Positions 38,701 through 49,689 of a DNA stretch of 64,000 bases are shown here, one piece after another. The stretch comes from Diphasiastrum complanatum (taxonomy: Eukaryota > Streptophyta > Lycopodiopsida > Lycopodiales > Lycopodiaceae). Each line of letters opens with the position of its first letter. The stretch's first letter is position 1. The stretch spans positions 13,391,955-13,455,954 of the forward strand of contig CM055108.1 of NCBI GenBank assembly GCA_029204225.1, in the 5' to 3' direction. Below the pieces are notes generated by a model. The model had not been told where the DNA came from, did no database searches, and worked only from the letters and a program-made list of their open reading frames with translations. The position numbers were made by a program, and so were the translations under genes.

Positions 38701-39269
38701 GGACAGCTCGGGGTAAAATCCCTTTTATTATAGATCCTGCTTCATGGAGGTGGATGGTGTGGGCTGCTCGGTTCGCCCTAAATATTTGGATGCAGGATTA
38801 TCACTGGGACAATTCAGAGTATCATCGCATCAACTCCATATTGAGACAGGACGTTTTCATCACATACCCAGAGAGGACAGGGTTTGTCAGGTCTGTACAC
38901 CTGGGGAGATTGAGGACGAGGACCATTTCATCTTCAGATGTCCCGTATACTATGAGATCAGAGGGAGATATTATTGTTTATATCGTGATACACCCACGAC
39001 ACTCCATTCTTTGATTCCATACATGGACCCACGTTGTGTAGCCTTGATGATCCAAGAGATGCTGCTTTTGAGACGAGATTTATCAGGGGGCCATATTTCT
39101 ACTCATTCGAGTCTCCAGTCTGAGTCAGAGCAGGTGAAAGACACAGCAGTAGCAGCAGCGACAGCGTCAAGGTTGCATCAAACCGCGGTTCGAACCGTCG
39201 TATTGGACGGACCCGGTTCGAACTGTCCGCTCTGCAAAAAAACCCAAATCCCGAACGGGCTGTTCGCGC

Positions 39270-39321
<52 letters not shown>

Positions 39322-39483
39322 GTGTGTGTGTGTGACGTGTGTGTGTGATATTGTGTGTGTGTTGAGATTTTGTGTGTGTAGAGTTATTGTGTGTGTGTGT
39401 GTGTTTTGAGATTTTGTGTGTGAGTGATTGTGTGTGTGTGTGAGAGTGTGTGTGTGTGAGATTGTGTGAGTTTGTGTGTGAGA

Positions 39484-39514
<31 letters not shown>

Positions 39515-39769
39515 ATATTTTGTGTGTGTGTGTGTGTTGAATCTTGATGGGGTTCAGTGTGGGGCCTGGGCATTGTGAGAGGGGTGTGGGACCTGGGTAG
39601 TAGGTACTTACTACTTACTACTTAGTTAGAAGTTAGAACTTAGGAGTTATTAGTTAGAACTTAGGAGTTAGAAGTTAGCGGTTAGGGTTAGAAACTAGAT
39701 TAGAATATAGAATTTAGGACATACTACATAGATATTCGAGACTCGTCACTCGAGAGTTGAGAGAGAGAA

Positions 39770-39812
<43 letters not shown>

Positions 39813-42783
39813 CCACCATGCCGAGGGATAGGGATCCCTTGTGGGATCACGTCACCATCGCTGCGGCCTATGGCACATTGGGCACAAAGAGATGGAGTTG
39901 CAGATACTGTCACCAGTCTTAACACTGGAGGGCCCACACGCATCAAGGCACATGTGTTACGTTTGAGGGGGATTGCCCCTTGCATGCATGCTCCTGACAC
40001 AATACTCACTCCTATTGCATCGGAGGAGGTTGGCCCTTCGAGAACGGGGCCCAGACAAAGAGGTAAACATTCAACTCTTACACTTCAAACATTGATCAAG
40101 TTCTAACTCACATCGGGTTTGAAGTTTCGAGTTCAACGATCATTGATCATCTAATTTATAAATTGTATTGTAATTTGTCTGTTTTGGCAGATCGAGATGC
40201 AGTCACGGCGACACAGCCAGAGGCCACGACATCACGCCCCCCAGTTGCCATCCGCTCACCCCTCGCTTCCCATGGCTCAGAGGACAGAGCTGCAGATGAG
40301 GCAGGGCCTAGTACCCGCCTGACCCGGCTTCTGGTGCGAGATCCTCGACACCACCTCCAGCCGTGACCATATCGGCACCACATCAACCACTTGAGAGAGG
40401 GAGAGGGAGACGGGGCGCAATTCGACAGTTGTTCTACACCTGCGATCTGCCATTTCATCTGGCTAGGACCCCGGCAGGGAGGAGGGCGACGAAGGCAGTG
40501 CACAGGTGTGGTCGGGGCCATCTTGTGAGCACCTGAGGACGGGACTTCTTGATGAGTGGGCTTCTGTTGACCAAAAGCTAAAGCCTCTCAGGAAGGCATG
40601 GGCCCAATACATTAAGTTTTCATACATTGTGGTGGCATTGTATACTTATTACTTGTTAATAGCTATTTATGTTTAATCATGAATCATGATTGTCAATTTT
40701 CAAATGATCATTCATCTTGAGGAATCATTGCTCAGGGTTGCAACTTGCCATGAAATTTGAATTACGATCTCGGATCTTGTCTTGTGCAACACTGCAATGT
40801 GACTTGTCACCTGTGAACTAGGTATGGTTGCAGCATCATATCTGATGGTTGGAGCGATACGAGGAGGCGCCACATATTGAATATCCTGGTGTCTTCGTGC
40901 ATGAGGACGATGTTTCTCAGATCCATCGACACCTCTGAGGAGGCAGTCACAGGCAAGTACATGTTCTCACACATTCGTGCTGCCATTGAGGAGGTGGGAC
41001 CACAGCATGTTGTACAAAGTATATATATTATACTATAATGGTAATTTGTAAATGTTAATGTTGAATGTTCAATGGCGATTGATTAACAATGGATTATGGT
41101 TCACTTGAATTCGGAATTCCAAAGTCATGCACATTGCATTGTATGGTTGTGCAGGTCGTCACAGACAATGCGTCAAACTGCGTCTCCATGGGTAGGCTCG
41201 TTAATGAGACCTACCCCCACATCTTTTGGTCATCTTGTGTTACACACTGCCTAGACTTGTTGGTCGAGGATGTGGCCAAGATACCATGGATTGCGGAGGT
41301 GGTACATACTGCACGGTCCTTGGTGAGATTCGTCACCAAGAGGCCAAGTGAGCAAATATCTATTCAAGAGGTTTGGCATAAAAGAATAGGGCACCTCAAC
41401 TTCAAGTCATTAGAGGTAATGGCTAAGAAGCAAGTTATGATTGGTCTTCCAAGTTCTTTAAGTAGCATCAATCATGTTTGTGAGTCTTGTGCTTTGTCAA
41501 AGTCACATAGACTACTTATACTAGATCTACATCTAGATCTACAAAGCCTTTTCAAATTGTACATTCGGATATTCTTGGAATTACTACAATTAGCAATAGT
41601 GGAGCTAAGATGTATTTAACTTTCATTGATAATTTTAGTAGATTTTGTTGGATCTATCTACTAAAGAGCAAGGATGAAGTGTATGATGTCTTTGTTAAGT
41701 TCAAGAGCCAAATCGAGCGAAGTTTGGCTCTAGACCACCTTTTTTCATGCCCTACGTTGTCAATTTCAGCCGTTACGGCACGCCTAGCAAGATTTGAACT
41801 CCACACTCCAAATGCATGTGTATTTTTGCCATTTTCACAAAATGACTTGTAGGCAATTTGTACCTTCTTCATCTGCACACCTGTAAAATTTGTGTATATA
41901 GTAAATACCATTTCAGTATTCAAAATAGACAACGAAGCATGATTTGTAACATGTGAGACAGACATTGTAGATGCTTTCACGCATTGAACGTTTCTTCAAA
42001 AAATCCGAAACGCGATTCTGGACCGCATTTCGGAATCAAAGTGCAACTATGCCTAGAATGTTCATCCACGTGAGGAATCAACCCTCATTTATCAAACCCT
42101 ATTCAGAAATGAGTAACTACAAATATAACAACCCTTCATTTTATGATTCTTACTATCAAGTCTTTGAAATTCTTCGAGGATGGACTTAGTGGGTTGTGTT
42201 TATTAGGAAGTGGGCCTACCAGACCTAGGGAAGTGGACCCTAGGCGCGGACGCCCGCGTCCGGACGCCAACGCCTCAGGGGTGCGTATGAGGGTGGACGC
42301 GTCTGGCATTTTCCAAAGTTTTTCTTTTTCAAAAAAAAAAAGTGATGTTTACTATCCTGCCTCTCTAAGCCTAAACCCTAAACCTACACACTACTATGTC
42401 TTATAGGATGAGATCGGTTTCTCCCCGGATGAACTTCAACAGCTTACGAATTACTTATGCTCCAAACCCTAAACCCTAAAACCTAAAACCTACACATTGC
42501 TATGTCATATAGGATGAGATCGATTTCTCCCCGGATAAACCCCAATAGCTTACTAATTAATTATGCAACAACTTCATCACTGGACCCCAAACCTTAAACC
42601 TTGGCTGCAATACGCCATCTACCAGTAGCCCACTATCATCTTTGGAATGGCTGTATCACATTGGAGTCTGGAAAGTGTAGCACTGAACTTTCCTCAGACA
42701 ACAAACTCTCCCTCTCTCTCTCAATCAGTTGGTGTGGGCCCTGCCATCTTCCACTGGATTCTTCTTCTTCTTCTTCTTCTTCT

Positions 42784-42828
<45 letters not shown>

Positions 42829-42882
42829 AACCAAATCTGCCTCTCTGTTTTTCTCTCTCTCTCTCCCTCCCTAAACCCAATA

Positions 42883-42958
<76 letters not shown>

Positions 42959-44223
42959 TGCGCGTTTTAGAATTTAGGGGCTAAACTCTTTTTTTTTTAA
43001 ATACGCGTCAGAGTCCAGGACTCGTTCTGGGACCTGGACGATGCGCCAGCTGGACGCGTCCGCATCCGGATGCTGGACACGTCCGACCCCACGTCCAGGG
43101 GTCGGATGCGTCCGGGTCCGGGCGCCGGGTCTGAGACATTCATTTCCAATTGTATTTAAGATCTTCATTGAAAAATTATCTTTGATTATAATTTCTGATT
43201 AATGTTCTTTCTATTTATGTGTGATTCTTTGTAGATGTATTCATAACTAGTTCCCTCTTCGTAAAATCAGTTTTCAAATTTTCACAAAGGAAATGGTGGT
43301 GCCTCACAGAACGTAATCTGTGGGGCAATCTCAAGAACTCTTCTCACAGAACGTAATCCGTGGGGCAATCTCAAGAACTCTTGAAATCTTTCATGAATTT
43401 CAACAAAACCCATTGGCCTTCTGTATACTCTTATACTGGATACAAAAAGTTGGAGCTAAACTCTAGATTGTGCTGGCTATCACCCTCTGCTGCAGGCCTC
43501 AAGCTCATGGACAACACAGTGCAGATGACCCATGCTCACAATCTCATATAGGGGGGAGAGCTGGGAGTTGAGGCCTACAGAGGGCCTCTGACAAGCAGCT
43601 CAGAACTGAAAAGTAGAGAACATACGACAACTGAGTACGCAATCGAATTTGGTACAGACTCATTAGTCACAACAACCAGTAAGCAATGACAGGTACGCTA
43701 CAAAAATAATCCACTATAGTTTGTCAGCTGCTCCCCAACCCTAGACAGCCTACACTGTAAAAGAAAGCAATGTTAACACTGTGAAAGCAATGCAGGGGTT
43801 AGGAGCAGCCCCTACCTTTAAAGGCCTGTGATGGACGCTCTGGGAGGCAAGGGCCACAGCTGCAATATAGGTACTCCTCCAGCAGCCCTTGAAAACAAAA
43901 TTTCCTTGGCACTCCTGCAAAACCAGGTTTCTCCAAAGGTGATCCTGATGTGAGAAAACGTAGAGGGACTTGCTAACAAGCGCTACCTTTGCCAGATCTC
44001 TGGCACCTAGAAGCCCCAAGATGTCACACATCATCTCATCGCTGAGACTTCGAAGATTGCCAAGCCCTGCGTCTCGGACATTGCTTGAAGCTGTATGGAG
44101 AAGAAGATTGCCCATCGGCTGGATGCCATAGCTATGACTTCCTCTTTGCAGATTGAATGCCGATGCAGTAGAAATTTCTGCGGAAATCGATTTCTTCCCA
44201 TCATCTTTCCTCTTTCTTTTCAT
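35729..44223 (-). CDS. JMJ22: F-box and JmjC-domain protein, JMJ22-like histone arginine demethylase (three exons)
   Basis: Exons on the minus strand are 44223-43816, 38035-37254 and 35972-35729. Junctions are AAAG|gtaggg, tgcag|GTG, GCAG|gtgata and gtgcag|GAG. Joined, they give 477 codons without a stop, close to the 502 residues of Arabidopsis At5g06550. An F-box lies at about residues 57-103 (LRSLSDEMMCDILGLLGARD ... WRNLVLQE). The JmjC domain has the Fe(II) ligands His296, Asp298 (SFHIDPNS) and His379 (GWWHLVIN) and a 2-oxoglutarate lysine near 313 (RGKKKW). The C-terminus reads RPNARELVSGT to FWDTVADTKNGGFKFGFS. The family protein removes methyl groups from histone arginine in the nucleus; with JMJ20 it promotes seed germination in Arabidopsis. 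I chose ATG 44223 because the longer frame begins in a leader (GA)n tract. Intron 1 (43815-38036) is full of transposon sequence; intron 2 is 37253-35973. Confidence 0.94.
38520..39130 (+). mobile_element. LINE (non-LTR) retrotransposon C-terminal fragment in JMJ22 intron 1
   Basis: Plus-strand frame 38744-39100 encodes LGQFRVSSHQLHIETGRFHH and IPREDRVCQVCTPGEIEDED, then HFIFRCPVYYEIRGRY. This is the Cys-x2-Cys ... His-x4-Cys zinc-knuckle-like tail found at the C-terminus of many plant LINE-type reverse transcriptases, after the RT domain. Frames just upstream (38528-38716 and 38604-39014) look like degraded preceding parts. RT motifs themselves are not visible, so it is a short relic. It lies antisense to the host gene. 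Confidence 0.65.
39271..39545. repeat. (GA)n followed by (GT)-rich microsatellite
   Basis: (GA)n at 39271-39318 passes into an interrupted GT tract to 39545 with unit variants tgtgtgtgag and ttgtgtgtgt. Next (39600-39690) comes a short tandem repeat based on gttagaacttaggagtta. All are inside JMJ22 intron 1. Confidence 0.92.
39752..39812. repeat. (GA)n microsatellite directly before the hAT transposase start
   Basis: About 25 GA units end six bases before the ATG of the hAT transposase at 39818. The same arrangement, a GA tract in the leader just before the start codon, occurs in the host JMJ22 gene on the other strand. Confidence 0.92.
39818..41346 (+). mobile_element. hAT transposase relic (BED zinc finger and DUF659) in JMJ22 intron 1
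   Basis: ATG 39818 sits in gccaccATG. The frame gives RDPLWDHVTIAAAYG and RWSCRYCHQS, then after a one-base shift GGPTRIKAHVLRLRGIAPC, a BED-type zinc finger. A second block (40192-40440) includes GAIRQLFYTCDLPFHLARTP in another frame. Block three (40825-41010) reads YGCSIISDGWSDTRRRHILN and FLRSIDTSEEAVTGKYM, then EEVGPQHVVQ. After an intron-like gap (acceptor ggttgtgcag at 41155) comes VVTDNASNCVSMGRLV, YPHIFWSSCVTHCLDLLVED and AEVVHTARSLVRFVTKR. That is the DUF659 transposase region. Frame shifts show it is dead. At about 41346 it passes directly into Copia integrase sequence; the hAT dimerisation domain is missing. Confidence 0.87.
41347..41745 (+). mobile_element. Ty1/Copia fragment: pre-integrase and integrase start, fused to the hAT relic
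   Basis: The reading frame continues from hAT sequence (RFVTKRP) into VWHKRIGHLNFKSLEVMAKK, INHVCESCALSKSH, the zinc-binding HHCC module of Copia integrase, and then in other frames HSDILGITTISNSGAKMYL and FIDNFSRFCWIYLLKSKDEV, the first part of the catalytic core. It ends near 41745. The boundary lies inside one open frame (41089-41619), giving an apparent hAT-Copia chimeric ORF that is only an insertion junction. Confidence 0.85.
41853..41990 (+). repeat. Partial Copia LTR, same family as the LTR at 49112-49655
   Basis: On the plus strand this stretch matches the reverse complement of about 49500-49590: gtacctt.ttcatctgcaca, cctgtaaaattt.tgtatat, agtgaatacc-type and gaagcatgatttg occur in the same order. 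It includes the TATA-like tgtatatag. The fragment lies after the Copia integrase relic, antisense to JMJ22. Confidence 0.75.
42190..43140. repeat. GC-rich CpG blocks flanking a telomere-like duplication and microsatellites
   Basis: GC-rich, CpG-dense blocks lie at 42230-42310 and 43000-43140. Both are built from GGACGC/GCGTCC-type words, including the palindrome GGACGCGTCC at about 43053, with partial inverted similarity to each other. Between them lies a tandem duplication: units of about 95-105 bases at 42369-42461 and 42462-42568, each starting with CCTAAACCCTAAA-like telomere words and continuing ggatgagatcg.tttctcc. Then follow (TTC)n(CT)n at 42762-42828 and (CT)n(CG)n at 42884-42964. 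It could be a non-autonomous transposon with GC-rich inverted ends, but I found no target-site duplication. Confidence 0.6.
43303..43382. repeat. 40-base tandem duplication
   Basis: Two copies, period 40, beginning CTCACAGAACGTAATC and differing at one position (T/C). It lies in JMJ22 intron 1, about 430 bases downstream of the exon 1 donor. Confidence 0.9.
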
Positions 44224-44245
44224 CGTTTTTGCATATGTCAGAAAA

Positions 44246-44248
<3 letters not shown>

Positions 44249-44287
<39 letters not shown>
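44249..44287. repeat. (CT)n tract, read as (GA)n in the JMJ22 leader
   Basis: About 19 CT units lie 26 bases upstream of the JMJ22 start codon. On the sense strand this is a GA repeat in the 5' untranslated leader. Because it has no stop, it makes an artificial N-terminal extension of Arg-Glu repeats if an upstream ATG (44319) is used. Confidence 0.9.
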
Positions 44288-44289
<2 letters not shown>

Positions 44290-44449
44290 AACCCCAGCCC
44301 TAATCTTAAAGAGAATCATTCAAATGTCATAAAACCCTAATTTCAATTGATGGGATTATAGTGTTTGGTATTCTTATAGGTTTCTCGGATTTTGTGGTTT
44401 CCTCTTCGCGGGACACTTTGGACGCACATCTTCGTCACGCTGATCTACA

Positions 44450-45300
44450 CGATCCAAAAGCTAATTATTGAAAGTGATCACTTTCGTAATCTCCAATACT
44501 TTTTGAGTCAAAAGCAGCTTATGGATAACCCAAAGAAGTGGTTAGCACAAGTCTAAGCATGTGATTTTGTTATCAAATATCAAGGAGAATCAAGATGTTG
44601 ATGGTTTATCAAGGTTGTGGAGAATGCGAATGTGTGGTACGAAAGATTCTATGAGGGGTATATATCCATTTTCCATGAAGAATAGAAAATTTGTATGTTC
44701 ACAAGATAGGATCTAACCTTAGGACTATGTTGCATGTTTGAGAAATGCATGCTGAATCCACTCATTTTATTGGACAATGATTGGAAATCCATCCTCATGG
44801 ATGAGTATACCAAAGGGATGATTGGAAATCCATCATCATGGATGAGTATGCCAAAGATTCAACTGTTATGCAAGTCATAGGAGATTCATTGGAACACAAG
44901 TGTGACAATCATTCTTGGTATCAATTTAAGGATGGGATTCTAATATATGACAATAGAAGAATAGTTTTTGTGATGAAAATCGAGGTTGATTGCTCAAATT
45001 CTTTATGAACTGCATTCTTCTCCTAGTCCTGGTCATTTTAATATATTAAAAACTTACCAAAAAGTTAAAAATATTTTTAAATGGCAAGGGCTGAAGATGA
45101 GCTTCATAAAAAATAATTATCATGTTAAACCATTTATGTTGTGATCTCCTTTTTTCACATTTTAAGTATTCTCACTTTGAGGCAAACTTTGACAAGATCT
45201 TAGAGATCTCCTTGTATTATGAGTGTTGACTTCATAGGGGAGATCTTGTGGAGTGTAGGTTAGTACTTTGTTGGTTTTAAGCATGGCAAGAGAATCTCAT
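44450..45300 (+). mobile_element. Ty3/Gypsy retrotransposon relic (RNase H to integrase), heavily degraded
   Basis: Plus-strand frames read FRNLQYFLSQKQLMDNPKKW and CDFVIKYQGES (RNase H end of Gypsy pol), then about 44985-45140 LIAQILYELHSSPSPGHFNI and LKTYQKVKNIFKWQGLKMSF (integrase zinc-binding region), then scraps to about 45300. Stops are frequent. A 41-base tandem duplication beginning ATTGGAAATCCATC sits at 44780-44861 within it. It starts only about 230 bases upstream of the JMJ22 start codon, in the opposite direction, so it may contribute to that promoter. Confidence 0.75.
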
Positions 45301-46930
45301 ATTAAGATATGTATGCTCTCTCTTAAATGGCATTACTGAAACTACTTTTTCAACTTAGTAGCAACTTACTTGGTTTATTTATTCTTGTTTTTATCAATGC
45401 CCTTTTGTGACAAACTGAGGACTACACAATTAGATTAGCTCTCATTATTCTTCTAGCAATACTCTATCATTCTGTGGTAAGCATGTAGGTGCCCTTTTCA
45501 CATAAGTATCTACTAAATAGCAAGTTACAAGGGTGGGTTGTCCTTGGCTCCACTAGTCAACAAATTCTTTAGTAGCATATTCACTCTATAAACATTTATC
45601 AACCATTTGGTAAGAGTAAGTGGCACAAACATACACCCTTTTTTTTATGGCATATTTGTCACCTTTTGCTAATGAATGAATTTTGGCACATCCTATTTGG
45701 ATCTATCCAATACTTGTCTCTATTCATTGTTGGTAAGCTTATTTCACATGCTTACTAAGTAATTAATTTAGAGTGACACAAATTGAAACTAGACATTTTT
45801 CATATTTTGAAATGAACAATATGATGCTTATATATAATCAAAGCTAAGTTCTATAGTTTTTTAGTAAACCTTTGCCTAAATGTAGTGTCGTGATTTATAA
45901 TATCTATTTAGTTTTTATTATATGCAAAGAGAAATGCATTGCTTCAATTTCATTATATTATTTTAGGTAGCATTTTTTTTCATTAAATTATGTACATGTT
46001 TATCTTGTATTCATATGTGATTAATATTGTTACCTGTTAGTGATTGTAAAGGAGATTAGAACATGATAATTAGAATATAAGTTCTTATATTAATAATCTA
46101 TGATTAAAATCGCTAGTGTTCTTTTGACCATGAAATAAAAAGGAAAATTTGTTATGAAAACTAATTTGTTGAGTTTTAATAGAAAGGTAACAATCTAAGT
46201 TTTAATTTACAACGATCAAAATATATTTGAGAAATTTAATGATAAAAAGTGTCATTTCTCTTATTTAATTGAGACTATAGTTATATTACTCTGTGATTGT
46301 GAATTGTGGGAAAACAATAGATCATATAAGACTTGTAAAATACTGTTGTTTATTTTGGCAGAGTACTATACTATGGAATATTTTTATTTTGTATAGCAAA
46401 CAATGTCATGTAGTGTGAACGAAAGACATAATTTTAGTGACTTGAGTGTGTGTGATTTAGATGTTTGGTCTTTTATGTTTAGTGTGATTTATATCATGAT
46501 ATTCTATGAATCTATTTAGCAATTAGTTGATTTGTATGATTTGAAGACTTCATAAAGTGATGTAGCAATGTAGGTTGATAGAATCTTGAATGTAAGGTGA
46601 AATATCTTGAAATGATGTTATGAGCAAAGGATCATATGAGACAAAAGAAATTTATAATATTCATTTTTTTTCCAAATAAGTAAATAAACATTAAATATAA
46701 ATGATGATTGCGCAAATGTTGCAACTTATTGTGCATCGGATACACCAAATAAAATCTAATTCATATCATATGCCCTTTCAAAATTTTTATCTTGTTATTA
46801 GTGGGTGATCATGCATAATTACCAACAATCTGTAAACATAGAATTAACACATGCATGAAATTGATAAGTAAACAAGTTATTTTAGAAGAACAAATTTTGC
46901 ACATGATTGGCTTTAATGTGACAATAATAT
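45300..46930. other. AT-rich stretch, nothing recognised
   Basis: The first few hundred bases may continue the decayed Gypsy integrase. No convincing open frame or repeat was seen in the remainder. Confidence 0.45.
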
Positions 46931-47049
46931 GTACACATTAAAAAAACGTAAGAAAATACAACAAATGTGCATTTGAAAGAATTTTGGACACACATAATAT
47001 TATAAATGTGCCTGTGAAAACAAATGCATCAGACAATTTAAAACTAATA

Positions 47050-48904
47050 TCATGACTTGAAATTTGACCAAGGACTATAAGGAGTGATGAATTGCTGCTT
47101 AATGCCTTGGCTCTGGCAATACTCCTTAAATTCAGTAGAGATGTACTCTCCACCATTGTCAGACCTCAGGGCCTTGATCATCCTTCAGTCTCTTTTTCTA
47201 CACGCTCCTTGAAGATTCTGAAGCAATTGAAAGCTTCTGATTTCTTCTTGATAAAGTACACCATAGTCCTTCTGGAGAATTCATGAATAAAAGTTATGAA
47301 ATACTTTGCATCCTTCATAGAAGGATTCTTCATCGGGCCACAAATGTCTATATCTACAACATCTAACAATTCTCTAGTAGTATGCTGATGGCTTGATCTA
47401 AATGGTTTCCTAGTCTGTTTACCAACTAAGCAGTCTTGATAGACATGTAACTCACTCTTGTTATCAGGATAGTCTAGATCAAGAACAATATAATCTTTAG
47501 ACATTTGTTGTACATAAGCATAATTTAGGTGACCAAGTCTATAATGCCAAAGTAAACTTTTATTTGCTTGAATAGAAGTACTGAGCGTCTCACTAGAGGT
47601 TAAAAACAATGACTTCATCTATACAATTATCCATGCCTCTTTCCGAGTGCTAGGATCTTGCATGTCCTATCAACTACTTTGCATTGATCACATTTTAATT
47701 CTACTTTATGTCCTAAATCTGCGATTCTGCTCACAGAGAACAGATTTGTAGATAGATTGGGTACATATAGTACTTTAGAAAGTAGCTTAGATTGATCATT
47801 TGCAAAGCTTAATCTTACAGTACCTTCACCTTTAATAGCTTGCGCGCTATTATCGCCAAGATGAATGTATTTGTTGGTACTATAGGGTGTATAGAACTCA
47901 AAACAGCCAATGAGACTGGTCATATGCAGAGTGGCCCCGGAATTCAGGAACCAAGAATTGTCGTTGGATGCTCCTTGATGGCTGGTCATGAAAGCATCAT
48001 GATCCATTTCTTGAATGGGCTATGGAGCTTCTGTAGCTGCATTGGCTAGTTGATTTGATTGTCCCTTGTTGTTGTTCTTTGCTTGTAGTATCTGGTAGTC
48101 TTGAATCTCGTGGTTGTTTCTCTTGCAGTATCTATAGAACAGCTTCTTCTTAGTTTGTAGATTTGATTGTTCTTTGTGCTATGTTAGTTTCTGGTCTTGT
48201 TTTGATTGCTTCGGGCCTTTCCTTCTTCTTCTGCTTAGTTGTGCCTTTGTTGGTGTACAAGGTGTGAGAATCAGCTAAGGAACTAGAGGCTTCATTTCTC
48301 CGCATGTCTTCCTGCAACAACATTGCAATGACTCTTGAAAGAGTCAGCTCTGGATGTGTCATGATGATCATCACCCAGCTGTCATATGAGCTTGGCAAGC
48401 TTGTAAGCAGTTGCATTACTGCGTCTTGATCATTTATGACAGATCTGACAGTGGCCATTTGCTTCAGCAGGTTCTTGAACTGGATGATGTGATTCTGCAG
48501 GGAATCGCCATTTGCCATCGAGGGAGTAAAATTTCTTCCTGAGATGTAGCTTGGAAGCTATATCTTGCACTTCATATAATGTGCTCAAGATGTCCCAGAC
48601 TTCTTTGTTTGTCTGAGCTTCGGACACATGGCCGATCTGAGTACCCGAAATGTTGAGGATGATCAGCACAAATGTTTTGCTCAAGGTCCGAAATGTTGAG
48701 GATGATCAGCACAAATGCTTTGTTGTCCTTCAGCTTTCATCTGGAGATTGTTGCATCGTCAGCTTCGGGTATCCCCTCTGCACCTATAACAATGTCATAC
48801 AACTCCTTAGCCATTAGCACAGTTCTCATCTTAAATTTCCATAGATGGTAATTAGTTCCATCAAGCTTGTCCATGATAGGACTGGCTTTCCCTTGGAAAT
48901 CCAT
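47050..48904 (-). mobile_element. Ty1/Copia 5' half: gag, protease, start of integrase (3' half missing)
   Basis: gag starts at ATG 48904 (MDFQGKASPIMDKLDGTNYH) and continues through EVWDILSTLYEVQDIASKLH and LLTSLPSSYDSWVMIIMTHP. The zinc knuckle reads YRYCKRNNHEIQDY: both outer cysteines have become tyrosine. The protease site reads SWFLNSGATLHMTS, so the catalytic Asp is Asn. Then come VLYVPNLSTNLFSVSRIADL, WHYRLGHLNYAYVQQMSKD, DIDICGPM and FIHEFSRRTMVYF. After a frame shift, DNGGEYISTEFKEYCQSQG ends near 47060. A 43-base tandem duplication beginning CCGAAATGTTGAGG lies in gag (48645-48730). RT and RNase H are absent. The damage shows that the copy is inactive. Confidence 0.9.
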
Positions 48905-49098
48905 GTGTAAGATTAGTCTAAGTGATAGGAGTAGCTATCAGTGACTTGAGTATAAAAAAAATCCAGCGCTAAATTACAGAACAAGAAGACAATTACTCTA
49001 TCGGCTAGTAGAGTCTTGTTTCTGTGGAAGCTTATCAGGCTATAGAAATAGCTCTGAAATAAAATCGCTTAAAGAATTAGATAGGTTCTGATATCTTA

Positions 49099-49111
49099 GG
49101 CTCTGATACCA
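49099..49111 (-). promoter_or_regulatory. Copia primer-binding site (complementary to initiator tRNA-Met)
   Basis: TGGTATCAGAGCC is read on the minus strand. This is the classic plant Copia minus-strand primer site. It directly follows a CA dinucleotide ending the 5' LTR (49112-49113) and lies about 195 bases before the gag ATG. Confidence 0.93.
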
Positions 49112-49655
49112 TGTCAGATAATCAAAGGATCGAGATCTTCAATTCTCTCGGTGCATGCACTACTGGTGACTTAGTAGGAAAAGACAAGAATATGATAATT
49201 TTAAAGCCTTTAATGCGCGATGGTAGCGAAAGTGAAGAGCAGAAAGCCAAACAAAGCAATTAGATAGCCAGACAAAACGTAGAAAAGCATTACAGTAGTG
49301 ACACAAATCTGAACGCAGAACCAAACAGAGCTGTAATCAGATCAACGAAATATACAAGTCAATAATGCAGGTGAGCACAAAACAATAGCGGACATAACCG
49401 CATGCTTCACAAGCTAATCACAATCTGTAAAGGTTATGAACCTATTACTCACAATCTATCTGAAAGAAAGAATCCACAATGTCTATCTCTGAATTACAAA
49501 TCATGCTTCGTTCTATCTTCTCTAATATGAATACTAAAATGGTATTCACTATATACATAAATTTTACAGGTGTGCAGATGAAGGTACAAAAGTGGTTGTG
49601 CTGTCTGTAGGAGATCGTGGGTGGCTGTTGTTGTTGTCAAATCTAATTGCACAGT
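49112..49655 (-). repeat. 5' LTR of the minus-strand Copia element (outer limit approximate)
   Basis: The inner end is fixed by the CA next to the primer-binding site. A TATA-like tatgtatatagtg (minus strand, about 49553-49541) would be the LTR promoter. The outer end is placed near 49655, where a TG (TGTGCAATTAG on the minus strand) begins, but no second LTR is available to confirm it. A fragment of the same LTR family lies at 41853-41990. Confidence 0.65.
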
Positions 49656-49689
49656 GCATAGAACGAGCATGAGGAGGCCGCGACGTCAG

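Noticed and set aside
42458-42486. True telomere or chromosome end
   Set aside because: Only a few CCCTAAA-like words occur, within a local duplication and between transposon relics.
43750-44319. Start of the JMJ22-like protein at ATG 44319
   Set aside because: The extra residues are Arg-Glu repeats from a GA microsatellite in the leader; the ATG at 44223 begins a basic N-terminus like that of the family.
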